Source of the DNA: Ramazzottius varieornatus
Lineage: Eukaryota > Tardigrada > Eutardigrada > Parachela > Ramazzottiidae
Assembly (NCBI GenBank): GCA_001949185.1
Contig: BDGG01000002.1
Span: 8,789,990 to 8,853,989 of the forward strand
DNA length: 64,000 nt
Direction of reading: 5' to 3'
The number at the start of each line of letters is the position of its first letter. Position 1 is the first letter of the stretch. The notes under the pieces were generated by a model. The model ran no database searches. It saw nothing but the letters and a program-made list of their open reading frames with translations, and was not told where the DNA came from. The position numbers were made by a program, and so were the translations under genes. Of the stretch, positions 54,214 through 64,000 are shown piece by piece.

Positions 54214-55037
54214 CGTAACTGGGGCAATGAAAGTCCCAGCTGGATGGAGCAGAAATGGAAGCTTGGCCGTCGTTTCCCTACCGTAATCCTTCTCTGTTTT
54301 GCCGGTCAATTTCCTCGTTTTCACCTGTACAGGTACAATCGATATTAATTTCTGTAAGCTTATTCGTCAGCTGCCGTATCTGATTGACGGCGATGTTCAG
54401 CTAACACAATCCAGTGCTATTATCCGCTATCTGGCTCGCAAGCACGGCCTGGACGCCAAGAGCGAATCGCAAATTCGCGACCAAGATCGGTTGGAGAACG
54501 TACTGCACCATTTGGTGGTGGGCATGGCCATGTTAAGCTTTGGCTATGTAGCCGGAGATGCCGAGGAGAACAAGAAGCAGTTCGTCACAGACTGATGCGA
54601 TGCCTGTGCTGAACGAATTAGACAGCCAACTGTCGACCAACAAATTCTCGTTGGGCGACACGCTCAACTTCACTGACTTTGTTCTTTTCGAGGTACGTAG
54701 ATATATCAGAGTTCCTGCCGTAGCTATTCCAAATGGAACGAAATAGCATAAATTAAAATTAATAATGATATTCGAAGAGATTAGACGCTGGATTCAAGGA
54801 CCTTCTGCCCATGTTCCCCAGTTTGCAAAAGTAATATGAACGAATGATGGTATTAACAAGTCAAACAGCGTTTGGTCACAATGTTGTGATGTCGTACACT
54901 CTTCGTCTAGGACCTGAAAGGTATTGGAGAGTATGTGACGTCGGATCGCATGCCGAAAGAGGTGGCTCCCATGAAAAGCCAGTTTAATACCAAGAACCGC
55001 TAGCGAATTCGAGCTGACCTCGGCTGGATATTATGCA

Positions 55038-55151
55038 GTACACGATCTACGGCACTTCTCGACACTTTTCTACGTTTGAATTTCCATTTTGCCGTCCTTG
55101 CCACCTGGCCCGTAATTTTTACTGTCCCATACTTACGCCTCCTGCGTGTAT
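55038..55151. repeat. TA-flanked MITE, internally deleted copy F
   Basis: Starts GTACACGATCTACGG, passes CGACACTTTTCTACGTTTGA and GCCACCTGGCCCGTAATTTT, and ends CCTGCGTGTA. It lies 35 bases after the GST stop codon. Confidence 0.65.
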
Positions 55152-55159
55152 ATGATGGG

Positions 55160-55985
55160 CTGTCCGTGTAAGTTCGATAACTGACATATCTTCATGCTTT
55201 TCAGTAATTTCACGGAGCCAATGCAACGAGCCCAGTGCGCGTATGGCTGTTAGGAAATCCGAGCAGCGCACGCCTACCCTTTTTTATCATGTTCTGTCCA
55301 AGAGTGACCTCTATTAGTTTTGGTCAGTCCGGCATTCGAGAGACCATACGTTCTTACGAACTCTGCTATACATCTCATTACGGTATAAGGCTTTAACCGC
55401 CCCGATACCCACCTCTCCATATGGGTCATGTTCCTTGTAGCCAACGTGAGTTTCATCACCACGGTGTCATATCTTTATGCTATTGTTCTTTTTCTGCCCT
55501 TTGCCCGTCTACGGATGTCGTTCAAGCAGTGATAGGGCTTTGGGCAGGCGAATTAACTTCGATACAGTAGATCTTTTGCAAATTTGGTAATGGTGGTAGC
55601 GGACCATTCTGCAATAAAGGCACAGTGGGTTCCGCGGCGACAACACTGCAGCCGGCTCTGCCTACGGTAAACCAAGGCGCAACCGCAACATAGAGGTGCC
55701 GCAACTGTCGGTTGCTACGTAAAGCAAAGAAAGCCTAGGAGTAAGAGGCTAAACGTTAGAGCGACATCCGTTAAATTCTCAGCGTGGTAAAGGAAAAAAC
55801 TCTTACTTGTAATATATTGACCTCTCTTGCAGGACCATAAATTGTATTCGATCTCTGTCTTACTAACTGCCATTTGCTAGTCCACATCTCGTATTGGCGT
55901 ACACCCATCAGCATTAGGATGATGAAAGGTGCTTGTGATGGTGTTTGCGACAAACTTTAGACTTGGAGGTACTCCCTGCCCGTTT
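55160..55985. other. Intergenic, no gene seen
   Basis: About 830 bases without supported features. Confidence 0.5.
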
Positions 55986-55992
55986 GTTGACC

Positions 55993-56655
55993 ATGTCCCT
56001 TTATGGCACAGCTGGGTTAGTCTTTGTACTGATACTTGAATACTCCATCAAGTTGATCCAAGGTGGCGATGTCTACACCATTGCGTCTTGCCACTGGTGC
56101 AAGCTGACAGGACGAAGCGACACTTCCAGCAACTGTAGTGCCGGCCAGTCTGTAAGCGAGCGCGGCTACAACAGCGACTGCAGCCCGCAAGCTCCCTACC
56201 GCTTCTGTCATGGGCCGACCTTGGCCAACCCCGGTCCCCTGTACCACGGCTGTGCCGTCTCTCGCCCGCTGGATCTGGCCCAGTACCCCGAACTGTGCAC
56301 CTACGACGACTTGAAGCTGAAGCTGGCCGACAAGGCCGAGTGCGTCTGTGACAGCGGCCTAGCCAATGCCGACACGCAACAACTGCTCCGTGGATCGACC
56401 TGCCAAATGGGCGACATGGCCGTGGAGTGGAAGGTCACCGTCACCAAAGAAGAGGAAGCGCCCAGCTGTCAGACCGGCTGTATTGCTGGCATCTGCTTGG
56501 GACTAGGCTTTTTCGCGGCTATCATCACTTGTCTCTTCTACGGTATTCACCGCAACAAGAAGGGCGCCAAAAGCAAATCTTCGCCGCCACAAGCGCCAGC
56601 TGCAAACGCCTCTGCTTATCCTATTCATCCCACCGGACCTGTTCGCCACAAATAA
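55993..56655 (+). CDS. Single-pass membrane protein with Cys-rich (Ly6/quiver-like) ectodomain
   Basis: One exon, 220 residues from ATG 55993. A hydrophobic N-terminus (about 1-22) serves as signal peptide. The ectodomain has ten or more cysteines: ASCHWCKLTGRSDTSSNC, NSDCSPQAPYRFCHGP, HGCAVSRPLDL, ELCTYDD, CVCDSGLAN and a later STCQMGD. The CxxC start, a GC in the middle and a CVC near the end followed by Asn are reminiscent of three-finger Ly6/quiver proteins, but spacing is not canonical. A transmembrane helix follows (GCIAGICLGLGFFAAIITCL, about 155-178), then a basic Lys-rich and Pro/Ala-rich cytoplasmic tail. AATAAA overlaps the stop codon. The family assignment is inference; surface receptor or adhesion role is possible. 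Confidence 0.6.
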   Translation: MSLYGTAGLVFVLILEYSIKLIQGGDVYTIASCHWCKLTGRSDTSSNCSAGQSVSERGYNSDCSPQAPYRFCHGPTLANPGPLYHGCAVSRPLDLAQYPELCTYDDLKLKLADKAECVCDSGLANADTQQLLRGSTCQMGDMAVEWKVTVTKEEEAPSCQTGCIAGICLGLGFFAAIITCLFYGIHRNKKGAKSKSSPPQAPAANASAYPIHPTGPVRHK

Positions 56656-56699
56656 ACCCACATAACCCTATACACAATTATTACTCAGTGGCTCATGAA

Positions 56700-59600
56700 T
56701 ACCCAGGTTGCTGCTTGTTATCAATAGAGCAGTAGACCCTTTTTTCTACAGTACACATTCTGTAACGGGCTGACCGAAACGGGATAAAGATGAAGCCTGC
56801 AGTTGCTCTCCTCTTTCCCAGTTTTATCTCGCTTTATAGGCCTATGCCTGCAAAAAGTGATAGAGGCGAACCTGTTTTGATTCTGCATGTTTTGATAACA
56901 GTGATGGCTATCGCCATATTTCCCCGTAGCGTGGACAGATTCTGCCACTTCCAGTTTCAGGATGTAGTCAAGAGCTCATTCCTAGTTCTGAGAATGAAGA
57001 ATGCAATAATAGGCTGGATATAACACGGTAGTTTCACTCAGATAAAAGGTCTCTGTTCAATCCCTTTCGATGACGTCATGCGCCACCGGGAGACAACCAG
57101 CTGTTATTAAAGCTAGCATAAGGCTGCTCTTTCGCATTTCCCGGGCAACGTTCTGCACCCGGCAGTAGAACTACCTTCATGCTACAGTTTGACACCTGGA
57201 CACATCCAATCTTACCATTGTGAACTAAGATATGAGCAACTACTCTCCGCTAACAAATTACCGTGTCCCGCAGTCGACCGTTCGACGCTGGATGAGCACA
57301 ACATAAAGATAACTTCCGGAAGTTGCGGAGGAAGCTCCCTGGACATGCTGCAGGACATCTCGTAAATCCACAATCAAGATAAAGTGGGTTTTCGGTAGAC
57401 TGGATGGCAGTAAAAATACGGTCGTTCCTAGCGAGAGATTCAGGTACAGTAATTTCGTCAAAGCTGCAAGCAATGCGTTTTCGCTCGAAAGCACTGTCGA
57501 GCTGCTAAACCGACCAGCCCAGTATGGATCGCCAATCAACTTATTGGTGGTTCAGCAGCTCATCAGTGCTCGAAAGTTAGCAAAGTTTAGCTGGTCCGAT
57601 GCTCAGTAGAAATCAGGTGAAAAGTGCGATGGCACGCCGAGGCACGCCATCCCAATCGCGTATCATTTCTACTTGGTCTAGCCCATATGTGGTTTGGTGG
57701 CATAGCTTGCTCTGCCCTCTGCCGAAAGGGTGCTTCCTAATATCGGACTCCATGTTCGAATGGCTTCCTTTCTGGAATTTCTCCCGTCGTGATCTCCCGC
57801 CGGTTTCCGATTCTGTCTGGCTTACAATAGAGCAAAGTGGTAGGGGATGCTTAGGAAAAGATTTGGCATTTTAGCTCCTCACGGTAGCTGAGGTATTTGT
57901 CAGTTAGCCAAGTATTCGCCAGTTTAGCGAGTTAGAAAAGTTAGGTTTCGCTCGTCGTACCTATTCCTCGGCGTTGCTAACAATGCGGCTTAATTTCACA
58001 ATGGCCAATTTGTCATTTATACAGCATTTCATACTTCAGCTTTCAGCTGCCCGTGAATTTTGGTGTGTTCAGCTATATGTTGTGGAGAGGTGTTTACTAT
58101 TATATATGGTGTATTGTATGGAGGCGAAAAAGTTTTAACGATCGTCCATCAGTTGCCAGTTGATTGAGTAGCGGAAAGAGCGGCCCGCCCGCTGAGAAGC
58201 GGCAAGTGATGCAAATATTATTTGCTCCATATCCGGCACTGATCTGCCGCTCTTCCGCAATATGGAAAGTATGTTTGGGGGAGAGCTGGTCGTTGACTTT
58301 AATTGAGTGAAGGGCGGCCTTTGAACACGACATTATTCAATAATCTGCGCGCATCATCATCTTCCGGAAACACGCCTGTGCCTCACTGATGACTTCCCAT
58401 CTCTTTCTTCCTTTGTCCATCCCCCCTCTCTCCTTACTCGTAACGTTCTTTGCCAGCTGTAGCTTTCCATCGCCAGGTCGGTCCAGATCCCCATAAAAAG
58501 GAGCTTTCCATTTGAAGGCAATGTCGACGATTTTGAGCCGCTGATTTGGGACAACCTGTCTCTCTTCGGAAGAATACGCATTTGCCGTGAATACGGAGTT
58601 GCCGTATGTACGAGCCTCGATGGCGATTAGATAGTGGAACTTGGTTGGCGAATGTGATTAGCTGTAGCGGCGCAGGGCGAGTGGGATGAAAAATGGTGGA
58701 AAAGACATTTGTCACCCGCTGGCGTTGGCCGATATTAAGGGCCCGTAATTGTCCTTGGCGGGAAGATGGATAGGCCCGATAGTTTAATGGTATGACTTGA
58801 TCAGTGCATCATTAAAGGCAAGTGGTTTTACAATGAAGTTGGCGTGTTAGTCAGGCCCGTGTCGGTCGCTACCAAAGAGAGCGATTGAAAAGAACGCAAT
58901 GATATCGTTACGACTTTGCACGTCACAATAAGCCAAACTGCATTAATCTCCACTTTGTTCACACATTGCCCTGACAGACACTACGTACTCTTTTCATTTC
59001 TGCAGCGTAACGCTGAGGTTGATTGTTGGTCGCCACTACTATGTAATTATCTCACGCTTACTTTCGACCATAAATCTCATTCTTCACCCATTTTGGCCAC
59101 ACTGGACTTCTTGTCCTGAATGTTTTAACCTTCTAACATCTTTGATTAACAGGCTCTTTGACCCTTTGACTAGGATTTTTTACCAAAGGACTGGCAGGTT
59201 CGTGCCTTGCACGGACCTTTCAGTCAGTTCTGTGGCAAAAAAGCAGGTTCAAATCGCGGCCTACAGCTTTGTTCTCCGTGTGCTCATGTTACAGTGCGGC
59301 CATGCAAACTTTGGGCAACCGTTTTTTCTAAAGCCATCTGAAAAATCATTTTTACAGTTTCCTCGCTTGCTGTTGCTACAAGAACGATGGCTCTCGTTTC
59401 CGACTCTGTCTGTCGCTGCAATATTCAAATCTGCGATGGGAAGATGAGGATCAAGTGCAGCTACTGATCCGAGCGAATTCCAACTTTTTTGTCGAAATTA
59501 TAATCCAGCGACACTCGCATTGAGTGAAGTCAAAAAAAAATTGGCTCATTTAATGTGATTTTATCATCCTGTATTAGCCCTTATATCCAAAACGATGAAA

Positions 59601-61890
59601 CGAGTTTGGAAAAAATAAAAGCACTATTGCTGAATAATTAAAACAAATCAGTTCCTGCGCCTCTTTCGCGTTCTGTCCTCTGACTTTTCCAGTCGTAAGT
59701 TTAAGTATCGAAGTCAGAATATGGCCTTCTGAAAGAAGATAGCGCCGGCTATCGGACAAGTTCCACTGCTCATTTTGTATGTCAAACGAATTTTTTTATA
59801 GTTGCAGAATGTTTGCATGGCCAAACTGTAGCTGGGCTAGTGCCACTATCCTTTAGGCAGCATGTTGGTATCCCGTATATCCGTGTCTCCTACATAATAT
59901 CCAGTACGAAAGTATACAATAACAGGTGTCTCTAGTGACGAGGACACTGCTACAGTAATTTGAAACTTGGCGCTGCGAACGTTATTTTGAGGTTATTTTG
60001 AGGAAGCAGACGGGGTCAGGCAAAGGATGAGCTTACTTCATCAAGAGTCAACTATGATTGTTATCACATTTTACGGCCAGTGAGCAAATATACTCTGCCG
60101 TTGGCGTAGCGAATGTGCGCGGGATAATTAGTTGTCATATGGGCTAATCAAGGATGGGGAACGGGCTCACTGACGCTCGCTGGTCAAGACATAGACTCGA
60201 CACCTCTCTCCTCTTTGTTCCGGACGTGTCATCAGTGGGCCCATGGCTCGACGTACACTGTGCTGATCGGCTTGTGATATCGAATTAACGCCGCTCAAAT
60301 TTGAATGGCAAATGTGACATGATTGCAAAGTGTCTATCCCCTCCCTCGGGGAATACCACGTCCATAATATCCTCTTACAAGTAAAATTATTTACATTTGG
60401 CTAATCCCCCTCCTATCAGCGTTATGCCTGCAACTTGCAACGGCCTTCTTTTTTATCTCATCCCAGCTACTATCAACTGCATTCTTTCGATTGGTCCTTC
60501 TAGGTAAAACGGTTATCACACCAAGAAAAGCGGTCTTCCGCGTCGAGCTGAAAGAAGGGCATTCCTCATCTGCTCCCGTCTCAAATTTTTCACCGATCGA
60601 AGATAAAAACAACATAAGTTTTGGAGTGTTCTTCCCAGAGGTCACACTTGAGTACCGTCAAAAGATATTGTGCGATGTTGGAAAACACTGTTTGGTCACA
60701 TGTTTGAGAGAGGGAACTTGAAAGGCTGGGATAGAAGGCAGAGTGATGGTCGAAGCAAAGGGGATCAAATTGGCAGTGACAGTTATAGGGCCTGATGCGA
60801 TTGTTAGTCTAGGCCAGTTGACGTTGTTGCCGCTGCCTCGCTTCCCTCAATTTCCCCAGCGACGTTCAAGCAATCAAATTATGCCCTTTGATACAATTTG
60901 CACTGCCTGTAGTTGGGATGTAAAGTAATGGACTGTAATGATGCATAATATGATTGTGAACGAGGGGAGTGGGCGCTGGGGCCACCCGGGACTGTTGGCC
61001 CGCTCATTGGCCCATCGACACCGTCTCCTGCCGTCAATGTGCCCAGCAATAGCACTCCCTGCTGCCAACGTCCTCCATCTCTTCCTTCTACTCCCATCAA
61101 GTCGGCCATCATTATTGCATTGCTGGCTCGCTATCCCCGCAGCAGTAGTGATTGCGCCAAGTCCTACAAGAGCATGGCAGGCACTGCTGGTCAGAGTAGG
61201 AGACAGTGTGTGCGCTGAGGCTGACAGAGCCAGTCTTGGCTTGTTTTGTGTAATGTCTGAAGAGGAGTCCAGAGAGTTGATATGCAGCAGCATGCTGCCA
61301 AATGAGGCATGACGATGCCGACATGCCTCTTCCCCTGTCCCTGCCCCACTCCCTCTCCACCAGCATATCCGGACATTTAAAGCACCATCCACAACATTAG
61401 CGCCGTTATGCTCTTTGATTGCTATTAAACTTGTTTCCATTCCTCCTTTTCAATTGCCTTTCCGCCAATCCATTTTCCTGGCACTATGTCATTACTGGTC
61501 GTTAAGTTTATAACAGAAAGAAGCAGTAGAGTTTTTCTCATCTTTGGCTTGAGCTGTCTTGACTCTGTCGCCGACACGCAAAAGGCCCATTTTGTACGTT
61601 GGTCGCCTATCGGCGTCACGAAGGAGCGCTTGTAGCTTATGTATTGCCGGTCAGATTGACAAATAACATTGCGATTAATCAGAGATGTAATCGAGTCTTG
61701 ACTGTCGTCCGCCGTTTCCGTTCAGCACCCGATTTCACGCCAGTCTTCCCTCTCCCCCCGAAACGGACGTCCATGTCGTTAGAAGCAGCCAGTCGTGCTT
61801 GTAGCCAGTTCCGCAGCTAACTTGTCTTTCCGACATCCAAACTTGACCCGATCAAACACTTTGAATAATCCTCGCTCTCTGGCCGAACGA
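56700..61890. other. Long gene-poor region upstream of the homeobox gene
   Basis: More than 5 kb without supported coding sequence. Frames on both strands are under 190 codons and lack domains; the longest (60874-61440 minus) opposes another frame on the plus strand. A TGACGTCA occurs at 57071-57078. A position directly upstream of a developmental homeobox gene makes regulatory DNA likely, but no specific site can be named. Confidence 0.5.
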
Positions 61891-61905
61891 CGCCATATCA
61901 GCAAT

Positions 61906-64000
61906 ATGTTTTGTTTCCACTGTCCACCATTGCTGCCGCAGCAGCTACGCATGCCAACATTGGACTACCATTGCTTGCCTACACATCCATGTAAGTATTT
62001 TCTGAAGACATTTCTATGCCTAGGCAAATTTCTATATACATATCTTGAAAAAAAACTTTGACAAATTTGAAGAAACATTTCAAAAGTAGAAATTAACTGC
62101 AAGAGATAAATAGACTAAGATGCTATAGAGTGCATTAGTATCGAGCAAAGATGAAAATTCGATGGAAAAAGGAATGTTTTAGATCCATCCATTTCGTACC
62201 ATTCTTCGGACTTGCAAGATGACGCGTATCCTCGTCGAAAACAACGGCGTAACCGAACGACCTTCACGGTGCAGCAGTTGGAGGACCTGGAAGCGGCTTT
62301 CACCCAGACGCACTACCCCGACGTCTTTACTCGCGAAGACCTGGCCATGAAGATCAACTTGACCGAAGCCCGCGTTCAGGTAGCTTCTTCATGATCATCG
62401 ACTCTTGCCCAGTTCCCCACTTGATCGATGATCCATTCTTCATTGTACCCTTTGTATCGTCTACGGCACAGGTTTGGTTCCAAAATAGACGGGCCAAATG
62501 GCGCAAGCACGAGAAGGGAAGTGACAAGAAGAAAGGTCAGGAGAAGGCCGAAGATGAGGCTTCGACAGGTGCTGACAGCAAAGAAGGCATGACGGCCGAT
62601 GCCGACCTTGTCCGGCCTCAAGGAAGGAGAGCCAGCTCTGCCGAAAACGTCTCGGATACCAGCTCAGTTTCATCCTCTCTTTCCGACGGTAAAGCCTCTC
62701 AACAACCGGCGGCGGCGGACCATCCGCAGCAAGAGCCGCTTGATGTCTCAACCAAAGAGGAACACGTCTCCTTGGTCCAAGCACAGAGAACCTCCAGGTA
62801 CACTCCTTCCTTTTCAAGCTCCATGATGATTGCATGTTTGTGTCGTGCACTGCTCCCTCAATCTTCTCCCTAAAAACAAAATTAAAGTTCTCCCTGGCTG
62901 AGGAACTCGATAGTCCAGCGCACTATTACCGGGCCATCAGCTAGTAAAGCGCTTGTACTTTATATATATTGATAGCAGTTTTGCCTTTCCGCTTGATAAT
63001 ATGGTTGAGTTTCATTCGATTCAAACCTGCCGCGGGGTGTATCAAACTGGGTTTGGCCAGAATTGATCAGAGCATTTTCTGGGGGTGAAAATAAGACTAT
63101 TAGCGAAGAGGCGCTATATTGAGTTCATTTGCCTAATTGGCGGCTGGAGCTGTGAAAGCAACAAGATTAGCTCTTCGTTACAAATCAGTCAGATGTGACC
63201 GAAGGGATATTAATCTTTGATTACTCCATTAAGGGCAATTTTCTAATTTGGCCAATAAGCTGGAGACGGCGGCTTGATCCGCGCCCAGGCCGAGACCCAA
63301 TAAAAGGGCATAACTGTACTCGCATCCGAGTGCCATTCAAAGCAGATTGCTCTCTGCTCCACTGAATGTCGTTACATGTATAGCCGATATCATGATTAGG
63401 CTGAATAGACGCTCATCAAACCCTAGTCCGCTCCCCTGAGACCAGCCACCCTTTCTTCCCCAAAGTAAACATTTATTTCCAAAGTAAAACCCGCAACCTT
63501 CACCACAACACCAAGTGGCCACCTTCCCTCAAAACCATTCCTGGAAATTCTGGAAACCTACGTACAACAAGGCCGTGCAAAGTGCCACCTGTCGTTTCGT
63601 GATAAAAGAGGCCAAAGGTCATGAGAGCTCTCAGCTACACAATGACTTGGTTACGGAAACTTTGGGTTTTTGCAGGAAGCGGAACAAGGACCCTTCTCGT
63701 TCCACGTCGAGGTCTCCGTCTCGAGTGGAAACTGCAAGTTCCCCTTGCTCGCCAAAAATGGCCGCTAACATTCCCAGCAAGCCGCCCATCGGTACAGGCA
63801 CTTCTGTCGTGCACGTCACAAAGGGCGCAACGCTGCCACCATCGAGCACGGCCATCAATCATCCGCCGTCGTCGCGAGCCTTTCTCCTCTCGGCTCCGCC
63901 TGCAACGACAGCAGCGGCCATCAACATGGCCGCAGTTATGTCATTGGGAAGAGGCAAGTGCTGCACAGCTTATTTGTCAATGCAACTTTATGCAGTCCAT
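61906..64000 (+). CDS. DRGX: Drgx-like paired-class homeobox transcription factor (3' end cut by window)
   Basis: Exons 61906-61990, 62219-62379, 62472-62797 and 63676 to beyond the window, in phase. The N-terminus [14 protein letters not shown] matches the distinctive MFYFHCPP start of DRGX. The homeodomain runs from [20 protein letters not shown] through [20 protein letters not shown] and LTEARVQ, then [16 protein letters not shown] from the third exon. Gln at position 50 of the homeodomain is typical of paired-like Q50 factors. After it come a Lys/Glu-rich stretch and Ser/Pro-rich regions with no further DNA-binding domain. The intron inside the homeodomain before VWFQNRR is the classical paired-class site. 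DRGX acts in the nucleus of sensory neurons. The last visible exon may end at a GC-type donor (AGAG then GCAAGT near 63954) or run on. Confidence 0.9.

Larger units (their letters stand above)
52838..55003 (+). pseudogene. Mu-like glutathione S-transferase, probably inactivated
   Basis: A first exon starting MAPVVLGYWG (52838) resembles the GST N-terminus. The main exon (54371-54692) reads LPYLIDGDVQLTQSSAIIRY and LARKHGL, the glutathione-site SNAI/SSAI helix region, then DRLENVLHH. At about 54592 four extra bases shift the frame before AMPVLNELDSQLSTNKFSLG. Later pieces are LDAGFKDLLPMFPSLQK (about 54781-54832) and a last exon 54911-55003 with GIGEYVTSDRMPKEV. The exon for residues about 14-57 was not found, and the last junction is out of phase. 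The first intron is filled by MITE D and a 640-bp element. An assembly error could explain the frameshift but not the missing exon. Confidence 0.7.

Noticed and set aside
58770-58850. tRNA-like start (TAGTTTAATGG resembles a pol III A box)
   Set aside because: No B box GGTTCGA-like sequence at the right distance and no cloverleaf pairing.
60874-61440. 188-codon minus-strand frame before the homeobox gene
   Set aside because: Low-information composition rich in Ser/Ala/Arg, opposed by a 124-codon plus-strand frame, no family match.
1-64000. CRISPR arrays, operons, prophage or bacterial genes
   Set aside because: No regularly spaced direct repeats of the right size, no bacterial gene families, and all recognised genes have spliceosomal introns or animal families.

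Overview
The window is animal nuclear DNA. Its protein-coding genes are split by short GT-AG introns, mostly 36 to 150 nt with a few up to about 1 kb. They belong to families typical of bilaterians: a Cys-loop nicotinic receptor subunit, an SLC6 transporter, a paired-class homeobox gene of the Drgx type, NRF1/erect wing, EXOSC3, TTC1, KIN17, PRUNE, TSPO, SMIM30 and a LIV-1-type ZIP transporter. I see no bacterial operons, Shine-Dalgarno spacing or CRISPR. The compact layout would suit a small-genome invertebrate such as a tardigrade, but nothing here proves the phylum.

Layout. 1-3.2 kb: no recognisable gene, one 50-base assembly gap. 3.3-5.7 kb: a secreted protein built like a bilobed ionotropic-glutamate-receptor ligand-binding domain without membrane segments, then a small Cys-rich secreted peptide candidate. 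5.7-9.8 kb: a MITE and gene-poor DNA. 9.8-12.4 kb: non-alpha nicotinic receptor subunit. 13.4-14.4 kb: secreted Gly/Tyr/Ser-rich repeat protein. 14.4-18.5 kb: gene-poor, with an AT-rich repeat and a MITE. 18.5-20.9 kb (-): PRUNE-like DHH phosphoesterase. 22.3-24.0 kb: KIN17. 24.3 kb (-): SMIM30. 26.7-28.6 kb: dead piggyBac transposase. 29.4-30.9 kb (-): dead CENP-B/HTH-type DDE transposase. 31.4-33.6 kb: TTC1 and EXOSC3, convergent. 33.8-35.6 kb: a complete pogo/Tigger element with perfect TIRs but a broken transposase. 36.0-37.5 kb: NRF1/EWG. 38.1-40.9 kb: a Tc1-like non-autonomous element with a nested palindromic element, then an eroded LRR gene carrying a hAT-type MITE and a hairpin repeat. 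42.1-44.7 kb (-): CYP2-clan P450 pseudogene. 45.5-48.1 kb: SLC6 transporter. 48.6-50.25 kb (-): TSPO. 50.65-52.4 kb (-): ZIP transporter with a 9-nt microexon. 52.8-55.0 kb: broken Mu-like GST whose intron is packed with repeats. 56.0-56.7 kb: single-pass Cys-rich membrane protein. 61.9 kb to window end: Drgx-like homeobox gene, cut by the window edge.

The genes do not form a pathway; this is an ordinary mixture of housekeeping and neural genes separated by transposon debris. The most notable features are the soluble glutamate-receptor-like protein, the Cys-rich peptide candidate, the 9-nt ZIP microexon that carries the metal-binding histidine, a family of about 200-bp TA-flanked MITEs with at least four near-complete and three partial copies, a pair of nearly identical hairpins, and a clear excess of the octamer TGACGTCA. 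Gene structures were read by hand from splice signals, phase and family conservation, with no transcript evidence.
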